From: Scybalomonas sp905214925
GTDB taxonomy: Bacteria; Bacillota; Clostridia; Lachnospirales; Lachnospiraceae
Reading direction: 5' to 3'
NCBI GenBank assembly: GCA_905214925.1
Contig: CAJMOB010000006.1
Coordinates: forward strand, 1-64,000
DNA: 64,000 nt
The translations under genes were made by a program, and so were the position numbers. The notes under the pieces are model-generated. The model was not told where the DNA came from, made no database searches, and saw only the letters and a list, made by a program, of their open reading frames with translations. Positions 52,910 to 60,981 of this stretch are shown piece after piece. Position 1 is the stretch's first letter. Every line of letters starts with the position of its first letter.

Positions 52910-54655
52910 ATGGCACTTGATGGCGTAGTAATTTCAAGCGTAGTGAGTCAATTAAAATCCACTTTGCTTGGAGGACGTATTTATAAAATCTATCAACCAG
53001 AAAATGACGAGTTAATTCTTGTTATTAAAAACCAAAAAGAGACGTATCGTCTCTTATTATCGGCAGGAGCAAGCCTTCCTCTTGTTTATCTTACAGAAGA
53101 AACAAAAGGAAACCCAATGAGTGCACCAAACTTTTGTATGCTCCTTAGAAAACACTTGAATAATGGGCGTATTCTATCTATTGAACAACCAAACTTTGAG
53201 CGTATTATTAATATTAGCATTGAGCATTTAAATGAACTAGGGGATCTTTGCACAAAACAACTGATTATTGAAGTTATGGGAAAACATAGCAACATTATTT
53301 TTGTCGATGAAAAAAACATGATTATCGATAGCATTAAACATATTTCTGCCCAGATCAGTTCGGTTCGTGAAGTTTTACCAGGAAGAGACTATATTATCCC
53401 ACCTTCTCATGATAAAATTTCTCCTCTCTTTGTCACTCCCGAATATTTTGAAACCGTTGTCTTGCAAAAACCTTTAAGCCTTACAAAAGCAATTTATACT
53501 TCCTTTATCGGTATTAGCCCTTTGATTGCAGAGGAGATTTGTTATCGAGCAGGCTTAGATTCTAGCCTTTCTACAGCGGCTCTTAGTGGAGATGATAAAC
53601 TATCCCTTTTTACATCGTTTACAACGATTATGGGACTTGTACAAAGAGAAGAATTTACTCCAAATATCGTATTCAAAGGGGATAAAGAACCTGTTGAATT
53701 TTCCAGTATTCCTCTTACTATGTACTCCGACTACAAGGAAGAAATTTATCCTTCCATTTCAAACGTATTAGAAAACTATTATGCATTTAAAAATAAAATT
53801 ACACGTATTCGCCAAAAATCTGCGGATCTTCGTAAAATTGTTTCCAATGCTATCGAGCGAACGAATAAAAAATATGATTTACAACTTCGTCAGTTAAAAG
53901 ATACGGATAAACGGGATAAATATCGTATTTATGGAGAATTAATTAATGCCTATGGCTATGGATTAGAAGACAGCGCTTCCTCTCTCACTTGTCTTAATTA
54001 TTACACAAATGAAGAGATTACCATTCCCCTTGATCCGACTCTTTCTCCACAGGAAAATTCAAAGAAATATTTTGCGAAATATAATAAATTAAAACGAACC
54101 TACGAAGCTTTGAGCGAATTAATTGTAGAAACAAAATCAGAGCTAGAACATCTAGAATCAATCAGCAATTCTTTGGATATCGCCTTATTAGAAAATGATC
54201 TTGTAGAGCTAAAGCAAGAGCTAATGGAATATGGCTATATGAAAAAACGATATATGGGAAAGAAAAAAGAAAAAATTACAAGTAAACCATTTCACTATAT
54301 TTCCTCTGACGGTTTTCATATTTATGTTGGAAAAAACAACTATCAAAATGAAGAATTGACGTTTAAATTTGCAAATGGTGGAGATTGGTGGTTCCATGCA
54401 AAAGGAATGGCTGGTTCCCACGTCATTATTAAACGAGAGCAAGGACAAGAAATTCCAGATCGTACTTTTGAAGAAGCTGGAAGATTAGCTGGCTATTATT
54501 CCAAAGGAAGAGCGGCAAAAAAAGTGGAAATCGATTATACGGAACGTAAAAATTTAAAAAAACCACCAGCTGCAAAACCAGGATTCGTTATTTATCATAC
54601 GAACTATTCTCTTCTCATTGAGCCTGATATTTCCATGCTTACCTTAATAGAATAA
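52910..54655 (+). CDS. rqcH: Ribosome quality control protein RqcH (NFACT family, FbpA-like)
   Basis: Binds split 50S-peptidyl-tRNA complexes and directs alanine tailing of stalled peptides; older annotation calls it fibronectin-binding. The 581 residues carry the NFACT-N domain with MALDGVVISSVVSQL at the start, a helix-hairpin-helix region (about 190-260), two coiled-coil stretches (about 285-330, 380-435) and the NFACT-R domain with DWWFHAKGMAGSHVII (about 500-515). ATG at 52910 has AAGGAG nine bases upstream; a TTG two codons earlier is rejected. Confidence 0.94.
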   Translation: MALDGVVISSVVSQLKSTLLGGRIYKIYQPENDELILVIKNQKETYRLLLSAGASLPLVYLTEETKGNPMSAPNFCMLLRKHLNNGRILSIEQPNFERIINISIEHLNELGDLCTKQLIIEVMGKHSNIIFVDEKNMIIDSIKHISAQISSVREVLPGRDYIIPPSHDKISPLFVTPEYFETVVLQKPLSLTKAIYTSFIGISPLIAEEICYRAGLDSSLSTAALSGDDKLSLFTSFTTIMGLVQREEFTPNIVFKGDKEPVEFSSIPLTMYSDYKEEIYPSISNVLENYYAFKNKITRIRQKSADLRKIVSNAIERTNKKYDLQLRQLKDTDKRDKYRIYGELINAYGYGLEDSASSLTCLNYYTNEEITIPLDPTLSPQENSKKYFAKYNKLKRTYEALSELIVETKSELEHLESISNSLDIALLENDLVELKQELMEYGYMKKRYMGKKKEKITSKPFHYISSDGFHIYVGKNNYQNEELTFKFANGGDWWFHAKGMAGSHVIIKREQGQEIPDRTFEEAGRLAGYYSKGRAAKKVEIDYTERKNLKKPPAAKPGFVIYHTNYSLLIEPDISMLTLIE

Positions 54656-54703
54656 AGGAACGATAAAAAGGGGGCTATAGCCCCTTTTTATCGTTCCTTT
54701 ATT
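54651..54703. terminator. Bidirectional terminator between rqcH and dedA
   Basis: A nearly perfect 24-bp stem (AATAAAGGAACGATAAAAAG on the left side, one bulged G) around TATA, with T-rich ends in both directions. The rqcH stop (54653-54655) and dedA stop (54688-54690) both lie inside the hairpin. Confidence 0.92.
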
Positions 54704-55299
54704 CCCTTTGTCATCATACTGTATATAGCAAGAATCACTCCCCCAATGGCAATCATTAAATATACAATATTCGAATACATATCAAGATAAATTAAAATAC
54801 TTTCCCACGCTTCTCCAAGAATAGCACCTGCTCCTACTAATACTGTATTCCATATAATAGAACCGAGCGTTGTAAGAAACATAAAAGGAAGTAGTGGCAT
54901 TTTTCCAATTCCCGCTGGAATGGAAATAAGGCTCCGCACAATCGGTATCATACGACAAAAAAATACGGTTTTATACTCATATTTTCGATACCAATTCATG
55001 GTTTTTTCAATATCTTCTGGCTTTATCCGTAAAACTTTATATTTCATCGCTATCTTTATCATTCTCTCTTCATTTAAAAGACGTCCAATTCCATATAAAA
55101 TTACCGCACCAATTAAAGAACCTAGGGTCGCCATTCCAATCACCCCAATGACATTCATATCCGTTTTGGTTGTCATAAACCCTCCAAATGTTAAAATCAC
55201 TTCTGACGGAATTGGCGGAAAAACATTTTCTAATAAAATCAACAAGAAAATACCGAAATATCCATATTTTCCCATAACCGCTAGAATCCACGCTTGCAT
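54688..55299 (-). CDS. DedA family membrane protein
   Basis: Integral membrane protein of the DedA/SNARE-associated family; members are linked to undecaprenyl-phosphate or phospholipid translocation and membrane homeostasis. The 203 residues contain ENVFPPIPSEVILTFGGF (about 24-41), GRLLNEERM and FFCRMIPIVRSLISIPAGIGKM (about 114-135), with the conserved Glu, Arg and Pro residues, and about four to five helices. ATG at 55299 has AGGAGG; an in-frame ATG at 55332 has a weaker GAGGA and would add 11 polar residues, so it is less likely. Confidence 0.9.
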   Translation of the reverse strand: MQAWILAVMGKYGYFGIFLLILLENVFPPIPSEVILTFGGFMTTKTDMNVIGVIGMATLGSLIGAVILYGIGRLLNEERMIKIAMKYKVLRIKPEDIEKTMNWYRKYEYKTVFFCRMIPIVRSLISIPAGIGKMPLLPFMFLTTLGSIIWNTVLVGAGAILGEAWESILIYLDMYSNIVYLMIAIGGVILAIYSMMTKGIKER

Positions 55300-55350
55300 A
55301 ATTTCCTCCTGTCTTTCTTCATAAATTTTCATAGTTCCTCTTTTTTCTTT

Positions 55351-55384
55351 GTTTCATTTGTCTTATAATAAGACAAAAAGAAAC
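55351..55384. promoter_or_regulatory. Long palindrome in the dedA / DUF3810 divergent promoter region
   Basis: TTTGTCTTAT and ATAAGACAAA are perfectly symmetric around one A (55357-55377), with outer GTTTC/GAAAC (55351-55355 and 55380-55384). It contains TATAAT on the plus strand. Located between the two divergent starts, it has the form of a binding site for a dimeric regulator controlling one or both genes. No regulator is encoded next to it. Confidence 0.55.
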
Positions 55385-55413
55385 ATATCTTAAAAGAAAT
55401 GAGGTTCCCATTT

Positions 55414-56577
55414 ATGAAACTATTTACCAAAAAACATATGATAAAAACAGCAATAATATGCCTTCCCCTTCTTCTCACATTAGGATTACGCCTTATGTGG
55501 AACAAAGAGGGATTTGGCGACTGGTATTCTACACATATATTTCCTATTTTTCCAAACACATTAGGAAGACTCTTCTCTTTCCTTCCATTTTCTGTATATG
55601 AGTGGATTCTCTATATCCTCAGTTTCTTTCTTATTGTTTTTATGGGAAGTCTATTAGTAAAAGGATTCCTTCTCCTTTCTTCCTTTATTAAGAAAAAAAA
55701 CAGAAGAAATTCCTTGCCTTCTTTTCGAAGAAAAAATTCCTCCAAATTCAGGCATTTTGTTTTCTCCTGCCTTTTTTTCATAGGATGTCTTGCTTCTTTT
55801 GCTACCTTTTTACTCCATTACGCGGATCTCGTGCAATATCGCCGCTCTTCCATTGCAAAGGATTTCCACATCGAGGTGACGGAACATTCTATTGAAGAAT
55901 TGACATCCCTTTGTAAGCAATTAGCAAAACAATTAAATATACTGAGTAAAGAAATACCGATTGATGACAAAGGTCTTTTAAAACTTCCAAATTCCTATGT
56001 TAGCGATGCAAAAGAAGCGATGAAGGCTCTTGGAAAACAATATTCTGTATTTTCTGGATACTATCCAAATCCAAAACCAGTGACCTTTTCAAAAGGAATG
56101 TCTTACTTAAACCTAACAGGACTTTACTCTCCATTTACAATTGAAGCAAACTATAATAATAATGTGCCTTCTTATAACATTCCGTATACGATTTGCCATG
56201 AGCTTGCTCATTTAAAAGGAATCGTCCCAGAAGATGAAGCAGGATTTGTAGCTTACGTTGCTTGTACCCAATCTGACAATACCGTTCTAGAATATAGCGG
56301 TAACTTAAATGCTTTCATTTATGCTACCAATGCTCTTTATGATGCTGGCGAAACAAAAACCTATGACCAAATCTTTTCCTCTCTTGAAAAACAAGTATTA
56401 AGGGACATTTCTTATAATTCCTATTACTGGAATCAATTTGAAGGAAAAGTCTCCAAAGTAGCAGAAACCGCCAATGATGTTTATTTAAAAGCCAACCACC
56501 AAGAAGACGGTGTAAAAAGCTATGGTCGCATGGTAGATCTTATGTTATCCCTTAACGATCTGGAACTAAAATCTTAA
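55414..56577 (+). CDS. DUF3810 membrane-anchored putative metallopeptidase
   Basis: 387 residues: three hydrophobic helices in the N-terminal third (about 12-30, 64-92 and 118-138), then an extracytoplasmic domain with a zinc-peptidase motif HELAH in TICHELAHLKGIVPEDEAGFVAYVAC (about 259-284), where the second Glu may be the third ligand. DUF3810 proteins are not characterised; a peptidase role is inferred from HExxH. ATG at 55414 has GAGGT upstream; an in-frame ATG at 55399 overlaps that site. Its 3' end overlaps the convergent lipoprotein gene by 26 bp. Confidence 0.85.
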   Translation: MKLFTKKHMIKTAIICLPLLLTLGLRLMWNKEGFGDWYSTHIFPIFPNTLGRLFSFLPFSVYEWILYILSFFLIVFMGSLLVKGFLLLSSFIKKKNRRNSLPSFRRKNSSKFRHFVFSCLFFIGCLASFATFLLHYADLVQYRRSSIAKDFHIEVTEHSIEELTSLCKQLAKQLNILSKEIPIDDKGLLKLPNSYVSDAKEAMKALGKQYSVFSGYYPNPKPVTFSKGMSYLNLTGLYSPFTIEANYNNNVPSYNIPYTICHELAHLKGIVPEDEAGFVAYVACTQSDNTVLEYSGNLNAFIYATNALYDAGETKTYDQIFSSLEKQVLRDISYNSYYWNQFEGKVSKVAETANDVYLKANHQEDGVKSYGRMVDLMLSLNDLELKS

Positions 56578-57847
56578 CTTTTCCTGTGTGATACTCATTG
56601 AGCTTATCAAAAATAGAAGTGCTCTTTGTTGAAAGTTCTACCAAATATTGCAAGCTCAATTCCAACTTTCCTTCGGTATTGGACACAAGCATGGATGGAT
56701 TTGCATTAAGCTTATCCTCTTCTCTTAACGTCCTTGAAAATACCCATCTTCCATAATTGCCTGTCATACTACTCTCATCTTCTACAAAAAAACCATTTTG
56801 TTCTTCTGGATAAGAAGATAGAGTAGTTTTTTCTGCATTGTCTTCTTCATACTGTCCAAAACCCACTAGCTTTTGTTCATTATAATCTGCATTTAATAAA
56901 ATTTCTTGGGAGTAAATATGAGAAGCCTCTAATCGCTTTAAATTACTCGTCACATGAACCATCCAAACAGAGGCATCTTTATCATTAATCGATACATGAG
57001 ATTGTTCTTTATGTAAAATAACTTGTGAGGCAATACTGCCTTGTTCTCCTTCTTCTTCATCAAACTCCCAATAATATCGTTTTACAAGATCTCCCTTTTT
57101 CGCAGACACTCCTGTTAATTCTAGCAGGCGATCTTCTGCTTTTTCCGCAAAGGTTTCTATCTCTTTTCCTTGAAACTCTTCCCTTGAAAAATAAAATGTC
57201 TCATAACTGATTCCATCATATTTATAAAAAGAAATTCCAACAAGGTAATCCTCTCCTGTGGCTCCTTCCTCCAAGAAATCATTTTTCAACCCTTTTCCAT
57301 CATTATGGATAAAAATGCTTCGCCCTTCCTCCTCATAGGCATCTAGTTCTTTCCTCGTCACTTCTACCGTCTGTATTGCTTGTTGTTTGGATACGCTTTC
57401 TTGTGCCCCCTCCTGCTTCATAGTAACGCCTTGTAAAAACTCTGAATAATCAATGTCCTCTAGCGAATTAGATGAGTACACAACGTATTTTCCATGATCC
57501 TCTGTTATGATGTAATTCGGCACTTTTTTATTTCCATAAATAACCGTTCCCTTTTCTACACCTCGGATTTGTTTTGCCTTGTCATTGGCATACCCATCCT
57601 TTGTCGGATACACCATGGAGGCAGTTTCTACTCCTTTTACTTCCCCTATCACTTTAAATCCACGAGGCAGTTTATCAAGCAAATTACTATCATCATATCC
57701 ACTTTTATAACTTTGGTTTTTGTATATAATGGTCGGAAATGTAATTGTTTGACTCACTTCTTCTTTCTTAGAATCACACCCTACAACAAAAAGTAATAAA
57801 AGACATATTCCAAAAAAAGATATCACTTTATATAATTTTCGTTTCAT
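56552..57847 (-). CDS. Predicted lipoprotein of unknown function
   Basis: A 431-residue exported lipoprotein: signal peptide KLYKVISFFGICLLLLFVVGC with lipobox VVGC (Cys at about 24), then a polar extracellular protein of mixed alpha/beta appearance with a repeated run of short charged segments. I do not recognise a family. The start at 57847 has AAAGGAGG. It lies between ilvBN and the convergent DUF3810 gene, with which it shares 26 bp at the 3' ends, so transcription of one may interfere with the other. Confidence 0.75.
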   Translation of the reverse strand: MKRKLYKVISFFGICLLLLFVVGCDSKKEEVSQTITFPTIIYKNQSYKSGYDDSNLLDKLPRGFKVIGEVKGVETASMVYPTKDGYANDKAKQIRGVEKGTVIYGNKKVPNYIITEDHGKYVVYSSNSLEDIDYSEFLQGVTMKQEGAQESVSKQQAIQTVEVTRKELDAYEEEGRSIFIHNDGKGLKNDFLEEGATGEDYLVGISFYKYDGISYETFYFSREEFQGKEIETFAEKAEDRLLELTGVSAKKGDLVKRYYWEFDEEEGEQGSIASQVILHKEQSHVSINDKDASVWMVHVTSNLKRLEASHIYSQEILLNADYNEQKLVGFGQYEEDNAEKTTLSSYPEEQNGFFVEDESSMTGNYGRWVFSRTLREEDKLNANPSMLVSNTEGKLELSLQYLVELSTKSTSIFDKLNEYHTGKVKILVPDR

Positions 57848-57955
57848 AAGTTCTGCCTCCTTTCCGAATCTTCTTATTCTTAGTATAATTTCTAATTTCT
57901 CATTCCGTCAAGCACATTCCGAAAAAATAGGGAATAGAATTTTCGATGGAACAAC

Positions 57956-58049
57956 AATGCTCTCCTAATAAAAAACATCTTTTTCTATCGAATCCTTTTC
58001 CATCCATAGCTTTTCTATTAAAAGAAAATGTCTTTTATAAGAGAGCATT
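57956..58049 (-). terminator. Long hairpin at the 3' end of ilvBN
   Basis: Outer arms AATGCTCTC/GAGAGCATT and an inner imperfect stem (TTATAAAAGACATTTTC with GAAAAAGATGTTTTTTAT) pair on the minus strand; the wobble pairs form only in minus-strand RNA, that is in the ilvN transcript. There is no T-tract, so it may protect the mRNA 3' end or act as a weak terminator. Confidence 0.5.
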
Positions 58050-58058
58050 TCTCAGCTT

Positions 58059-58562
58059 TTATTCTTCATCTTTTTTCCAGTTTGGTTGCCATTCAATAGC
58101 CGCACTTCCACTTCTTACAATCTCAATATTTTTAAATCGCTTAAATTGCTCAATAATCCTTTGATTTTGCTTATCCCTATGAATGGCCTCTAATAAAATC
58201 TCAGTTCCATTATATTCTGCTATCGTCATACCATACACACTTGCCATGCGGAACACTTCTTCAATTTCTTCTTTTTTATGACAAATCACTTTCATTAAAA
58301 GAACTTCTCTACTATGGATCCCAATGCTCGTCATATCGATTACTTTAATAATGCCAACCATACGATTTAATTGCTTTTTAATTTGCTCAAAAGTAGCATC
58401 ATCTCCTAACAAACTAATGGTCATACGAGAAATCGTTTGATCTTCGGTGGTCCCAACAGTCAAACTCTCTAAATTATATCCTTTTCCTGCAAATAATCCT
58501 GAGACCTTTGCTAAAATACCAGAATCATTTTCTACATATAAAGAAAGCCATCTTTTTTTCAT
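58059..58562 (-). CDS. ilvN: Acetolactate synthase small (regulatory) subunit
   Basis: Valine-feedback regulatory subunit of acetohydroxyacid synthase in branched-chain amino acid synthesis. The 167 residues begin with an ACT domain (RWLSLYVENDSGILAKVSGLFAGKG, about 4-28, and NLESLTVG) followed by the ALS small-subunit C-terminal domain. Its ATG directly follows the ilvB stop codon (TAG-ATG), with GGAGGA inside the end of ilvB, so the subunits are co-translated. Confidence 0.94.
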   Translation of the reverse strand: MKKRWLSLYVENDSGILAKVSGLFAGKGYNLESLTVGTTEDQTISRMTISLLGDDATFEQIKKQLNRMVGIIKVIDMTSIGIHSREVLLMKVICHKKEEIEEVFRMASVYGMTIAEYNGTEILLEAIHRDKQNQRIIEQFKRFKNIEIVRSGSAAIEWQPNWKKDEE

Positions 58563-60290
58563 CTATTCTTCCTCCAAAATCATATCATATAAAGATGTTC
58601 CACTTTTCACCATTGGATACACCAACTCTTCTGGACTTATCATACATTCAATCAGTGTTGGACGATCCGTCACTGTTTTTGCCTCATATAACGCCTCTAC
58701 TAATTCTTCTCTTGTTTTCACTCGAAAACCTTTTACATGATAACTCTTTGCCCATGTAACAAAATCTGGAACATATTCTTCTTTTTCTAAATCTAAATCC
58801 ACGGGATACGTACACGCTTTATTTCCTTTTAATCTTGTCAAAGAATATCTTTGATTAAAAAACAGTTCTTGCATTTGTCGCACCATACCAAGATAATGAT
58901 TATTCATTAAAATAACGGTTACAGGAATTCCATAACAAACAGCTGTTGCCATCTCTTGCATATTCATTTGGAATCCCCCATCCCCTGTAATACAGATCAC
59001 TCGTTTATCTGGACAACCTATGGCGCATCCAATGGCTGCTGGAAATCCATATCCCATCGTCCCAAGTCCTCCTGACATAATAAGGCGACGATTTCCTTTC
59101 ATTTCTAAATACTGTGTTGTCCACATTTGATGTTGTCCCACATCAGTTACAACAACCATATCTTCCTCTATTTTATTCACTTCTTCTAAAATCACTCTTG
59201 GTCCAAACGCTTTTTCTTTATCCCATTTTGGAAGTGGATGCTGTTTTTGCCAGTTTTTAATTTGCTCTATCCATTGTGCCCGTTCCACACTTTCCGCCAT
59301 TGGAAGCATTTTTTCAATGGCTAATTTGGCATCTGCCACAATCGGGATATCCACTTTTACCGTTCTTGAAATAGAGGCCGTATCGATATCTATATGAACA
59401 ATTTTTGCTTTTGGAGCAAAGTTGCTTAAATTTCCCGTTGTTCTATCGCTAAATCTGGCTCCTATGGAAAAAATCAAATCACATTCCTCTAAAGCCATAT
59501 TACAAGCATAACAACCATGCATTCCACTATTTCCTATATAAAATTCATGATCGGATGGAATCGCTCCTTTTCCCATAATAGTCGTAATTACTGGAACTTT
59601 TGTCTTTTCCACGAGCTGTCTTAACACCTCTTCTGCTCCTGCAATCATAACACCACCGCCGATTAAAAAAATAGGACGTTTTGCCTTTTTTAGCTCTGTT
59701 ATCGCTCTTTTTAATTGTCCAATATGTACACCCGTATTGGGTTTATAGCTCCGAATATTTACACTTTTTGGAAAATGTTCTTCTCGAATTTCTTTCATCA
59801 CATCGGCAGGAAGGTCTACAAGCACTGGTCCAGGCCTACCTGTTGTCGCAATATAAAATGCTTCTTTTATAATCCTTGGAAGTTCATCCCGATCTTTTAC
59901 AAGCACACTATGTTTTGTAACACTTCTTGTAATTCCTACAATATCTACTTCTTGAAAAGCATCATTTCCAATCTGCTCTCTTGGTACCTGACCGGTAAAA
60001 CAAACAAGAGGGACACTATCATACATGGCAGTTGCAAGACTTGTAACAATATTGGTAGCCCCTGGACCACTTGTCACAATACAAACTCCTGCTTTTTTCG
60101 TGGCTCTTGCATATCCATCTGCTTCATGGACGAGCGCTTGTTCATGCCTTGGCAACACAAGTTTGATATCCTCTTGATGTGTTAACTCATCAAATATATC
60201 GTTGACATACCCTCCTGGATAAGCAAAAATTGTGTCAACACCTTCAAACTTTAACGCTTTTACAAAATGTTTTGCTCCAGTAATCTTCAT
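58563..60290 (-). CDS. ilvB: Acetolactate synthase large (catalytic) subunit
   Basis: ThDP-dependent enzyme that condenses pyruvate to acetolactate or with 2-ketobutyrate, first step of valine, leucine and isoleucine synthesis. The 575 residues start with IFAYPGGYVNDIFDEL, the ThDP-activating Glu lies in RHEQALVHEADGYARA (about 49-64), GPGATNIVTSLATA follows, and the ThDP/Mg site GDGGFQMNMQEMATA lies near 433-447. Expression is expected to rise when charged branched-chain tRNA is scarce, through the T-box leader upstream. Confidence 0.95.
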   Translation of the reverse strand: MKITGAKHFVKALKFEGVDTIFAYPGGYVNDIFDELTHQEDIKLVLPRHEQALVHEADGYARATKKAGVCIVTSGPGATNIVTSLATAMYDSVPLVCFTGQVPREQIGNDAFQEVDIVGITRSVTKHSVLVKDRDELPRIIKEAFYIATTGRPGPVLVDLPADVMKEIREEHFPKSVNIRSYKPNTGVHIGQLKRAITELKKAKRPIFLIGGGVMIAGAEEVLRQLVEKTKVPVITTIMGKGAIPSDHEFYIGNSGMHGCYACNMALEECDLIFSIGARFSDRTTGNLSNFAPKAKIVHIDIDTASISRTVKVDIPIVADAKLAIEKMLPMAESVERAQWIEQIKNWQKQHPLPKWDKEKAFGPRVILEEVNKIEEDMVVVTDVGQHQMWTTQYLEMKGNRRLIMSGGLGTMGYGFPAAIGCAIGCPDKRVICITGDGGFQMNMQEMATAVCYGIPVTVILMNNHYLGMVRQMQELFFNQRYSLTRLKGNKACTYPVDLDLEKEEYVPDFVTWAKSYHVKGFRVKTREELVEALYEAKTVTDRPTLIECMISPEELVYPMVKSGTSLYDMILEEE

Positions 60291-60325
60291 AAACGTTCCT
60301 CCATCATCTTTGTTTTTTATTTTTA

Positions 60326-60406
60326 CACGTAGTACTTTTTTATTTCATAGGACACCAGTTACTTTTACGCATTAACGTACAATGTGTTTCCTATGAAATA
60401 AAAAAG
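60326..60406 (-). repeat. Palindromic intergenic element, copy C
   Basis: Perfect 18-bp arms CTTTTTTATTTCATAGGA (60335-60352) and its complement (60389-60406) with a 36-base spacer. On the minus strand it begins at the T-tract of the ilvB T-box terminator and ends AAAAAAGTACTACGTGT, 35 bp before ilvB. It aligns with copy B along its whole length. Confidence 0.85.
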
Positions 60407-60713
60407 CCCCAAGCATTTTCTTGCTTAGGGCGAATGACAATCCGTGTTACCACCTAACTTCAAAACTTTCGTTTTGCTCTCAACCAATACGGAACTAAAG
60501 TGATAACCTTTCACCTCAGCCTTATATTGTACTCCTGTAACGGTGAGTATCCGTTGACACCTAATAAGAAACTTTCTCTCCGTTCAGCACCACTGCTCCA
60601 AGGCTACTTCCTCACAACTCTCGTTAAGACTTTCACCAAACGTCTCTTCTCTGTACCGAGTTTTTTTGCAAGAACAACTCCTTATCACTGCATTTATAGT
60701 TGTATTTGAATTT
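60400..60713 (-). promoter_or_regulatory. T-box riboswitch leader of ilvB-ilvN
   Basis: The antiterminator T-box core reads GTTAGGTGGTAACACGGA (60443-60460) on the minus strand; TGGT would pair with an ACCA tRNA end, as for tRNA-Leu, -Ile and -Val. A terminator follows: GCCCTAAGCA/TGCTTGGGGC (60406-60431) and TTTTTT. The preceding 250 bases form Stem I and others. A possible specifier is CUC (Leu) at 60545-60547, but I could not confirm the Stem I pairing, so the amino acid is not settled beyond the branched-chain context. Confidence 0.85.
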
Positions 60714-60719
60714 TATATT

Positions 60720-60748
60720 ATTTTATCCCAATAAAGTTTGAATGTCAA
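60720..60748 (-). promoter_or_regulatory. Sigma-A promoter of the ilvB T-box leader
   Basis: TTGACA (60743-60748), 17-bp spacer, TAAAAT (60720-60725) on the minus strand, giving a start near 60713. Confidence 0.85.
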
Positions 60749-60808
60749 GCAAAAATCTTTTTTTATTTCATTACAACATTTTTTAATTTTCTTCTTACGA
60801 TTAATAAG

Positions 60809-60859
60809 AAAAATATTCTGTATTTAATTTTATTTATTATTATTTTACAGAATATTTTT
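60809..60859. repeat. Perfect 13-bp inverted repeat upstream of the ilvB promoter
   Basis: AAAAATATTCTGT (60809-60821) and ACAGAATATTTTT (60847-60859) with a 25-base spacer, followed on the minus strand by TTTTTCTTATT. It may be a second terminator in tandem for the symporter gene or an AT-rich regulator site. The remaining bases from 60749 to 60932 show nothing else. Confidence 0.5.
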
Positions 60860-60932
60860 ATCCATATTTATTAAAAAAAAATCACTTTTCTCATTTTTTT
60901 GATAAAAACCTTCTTTCCAAACCTTTACAAAA

Positions 60933-60968
60933 AAAGAGAAGAAATGAATTTTTTCATTTCTCCTCTTT
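60933..60968 (-). terminator. Rho-independent terminator of the NSS symporter gene
   Basis: On the minus strand AAAGAGGAGAAATGAA pairs with TTCATTTCTTCTCTTT (4-base loop), followed by TTTT. Confidence 0.88.
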
Positions 60969-60981
60969 CGTTTTCTTCTCT

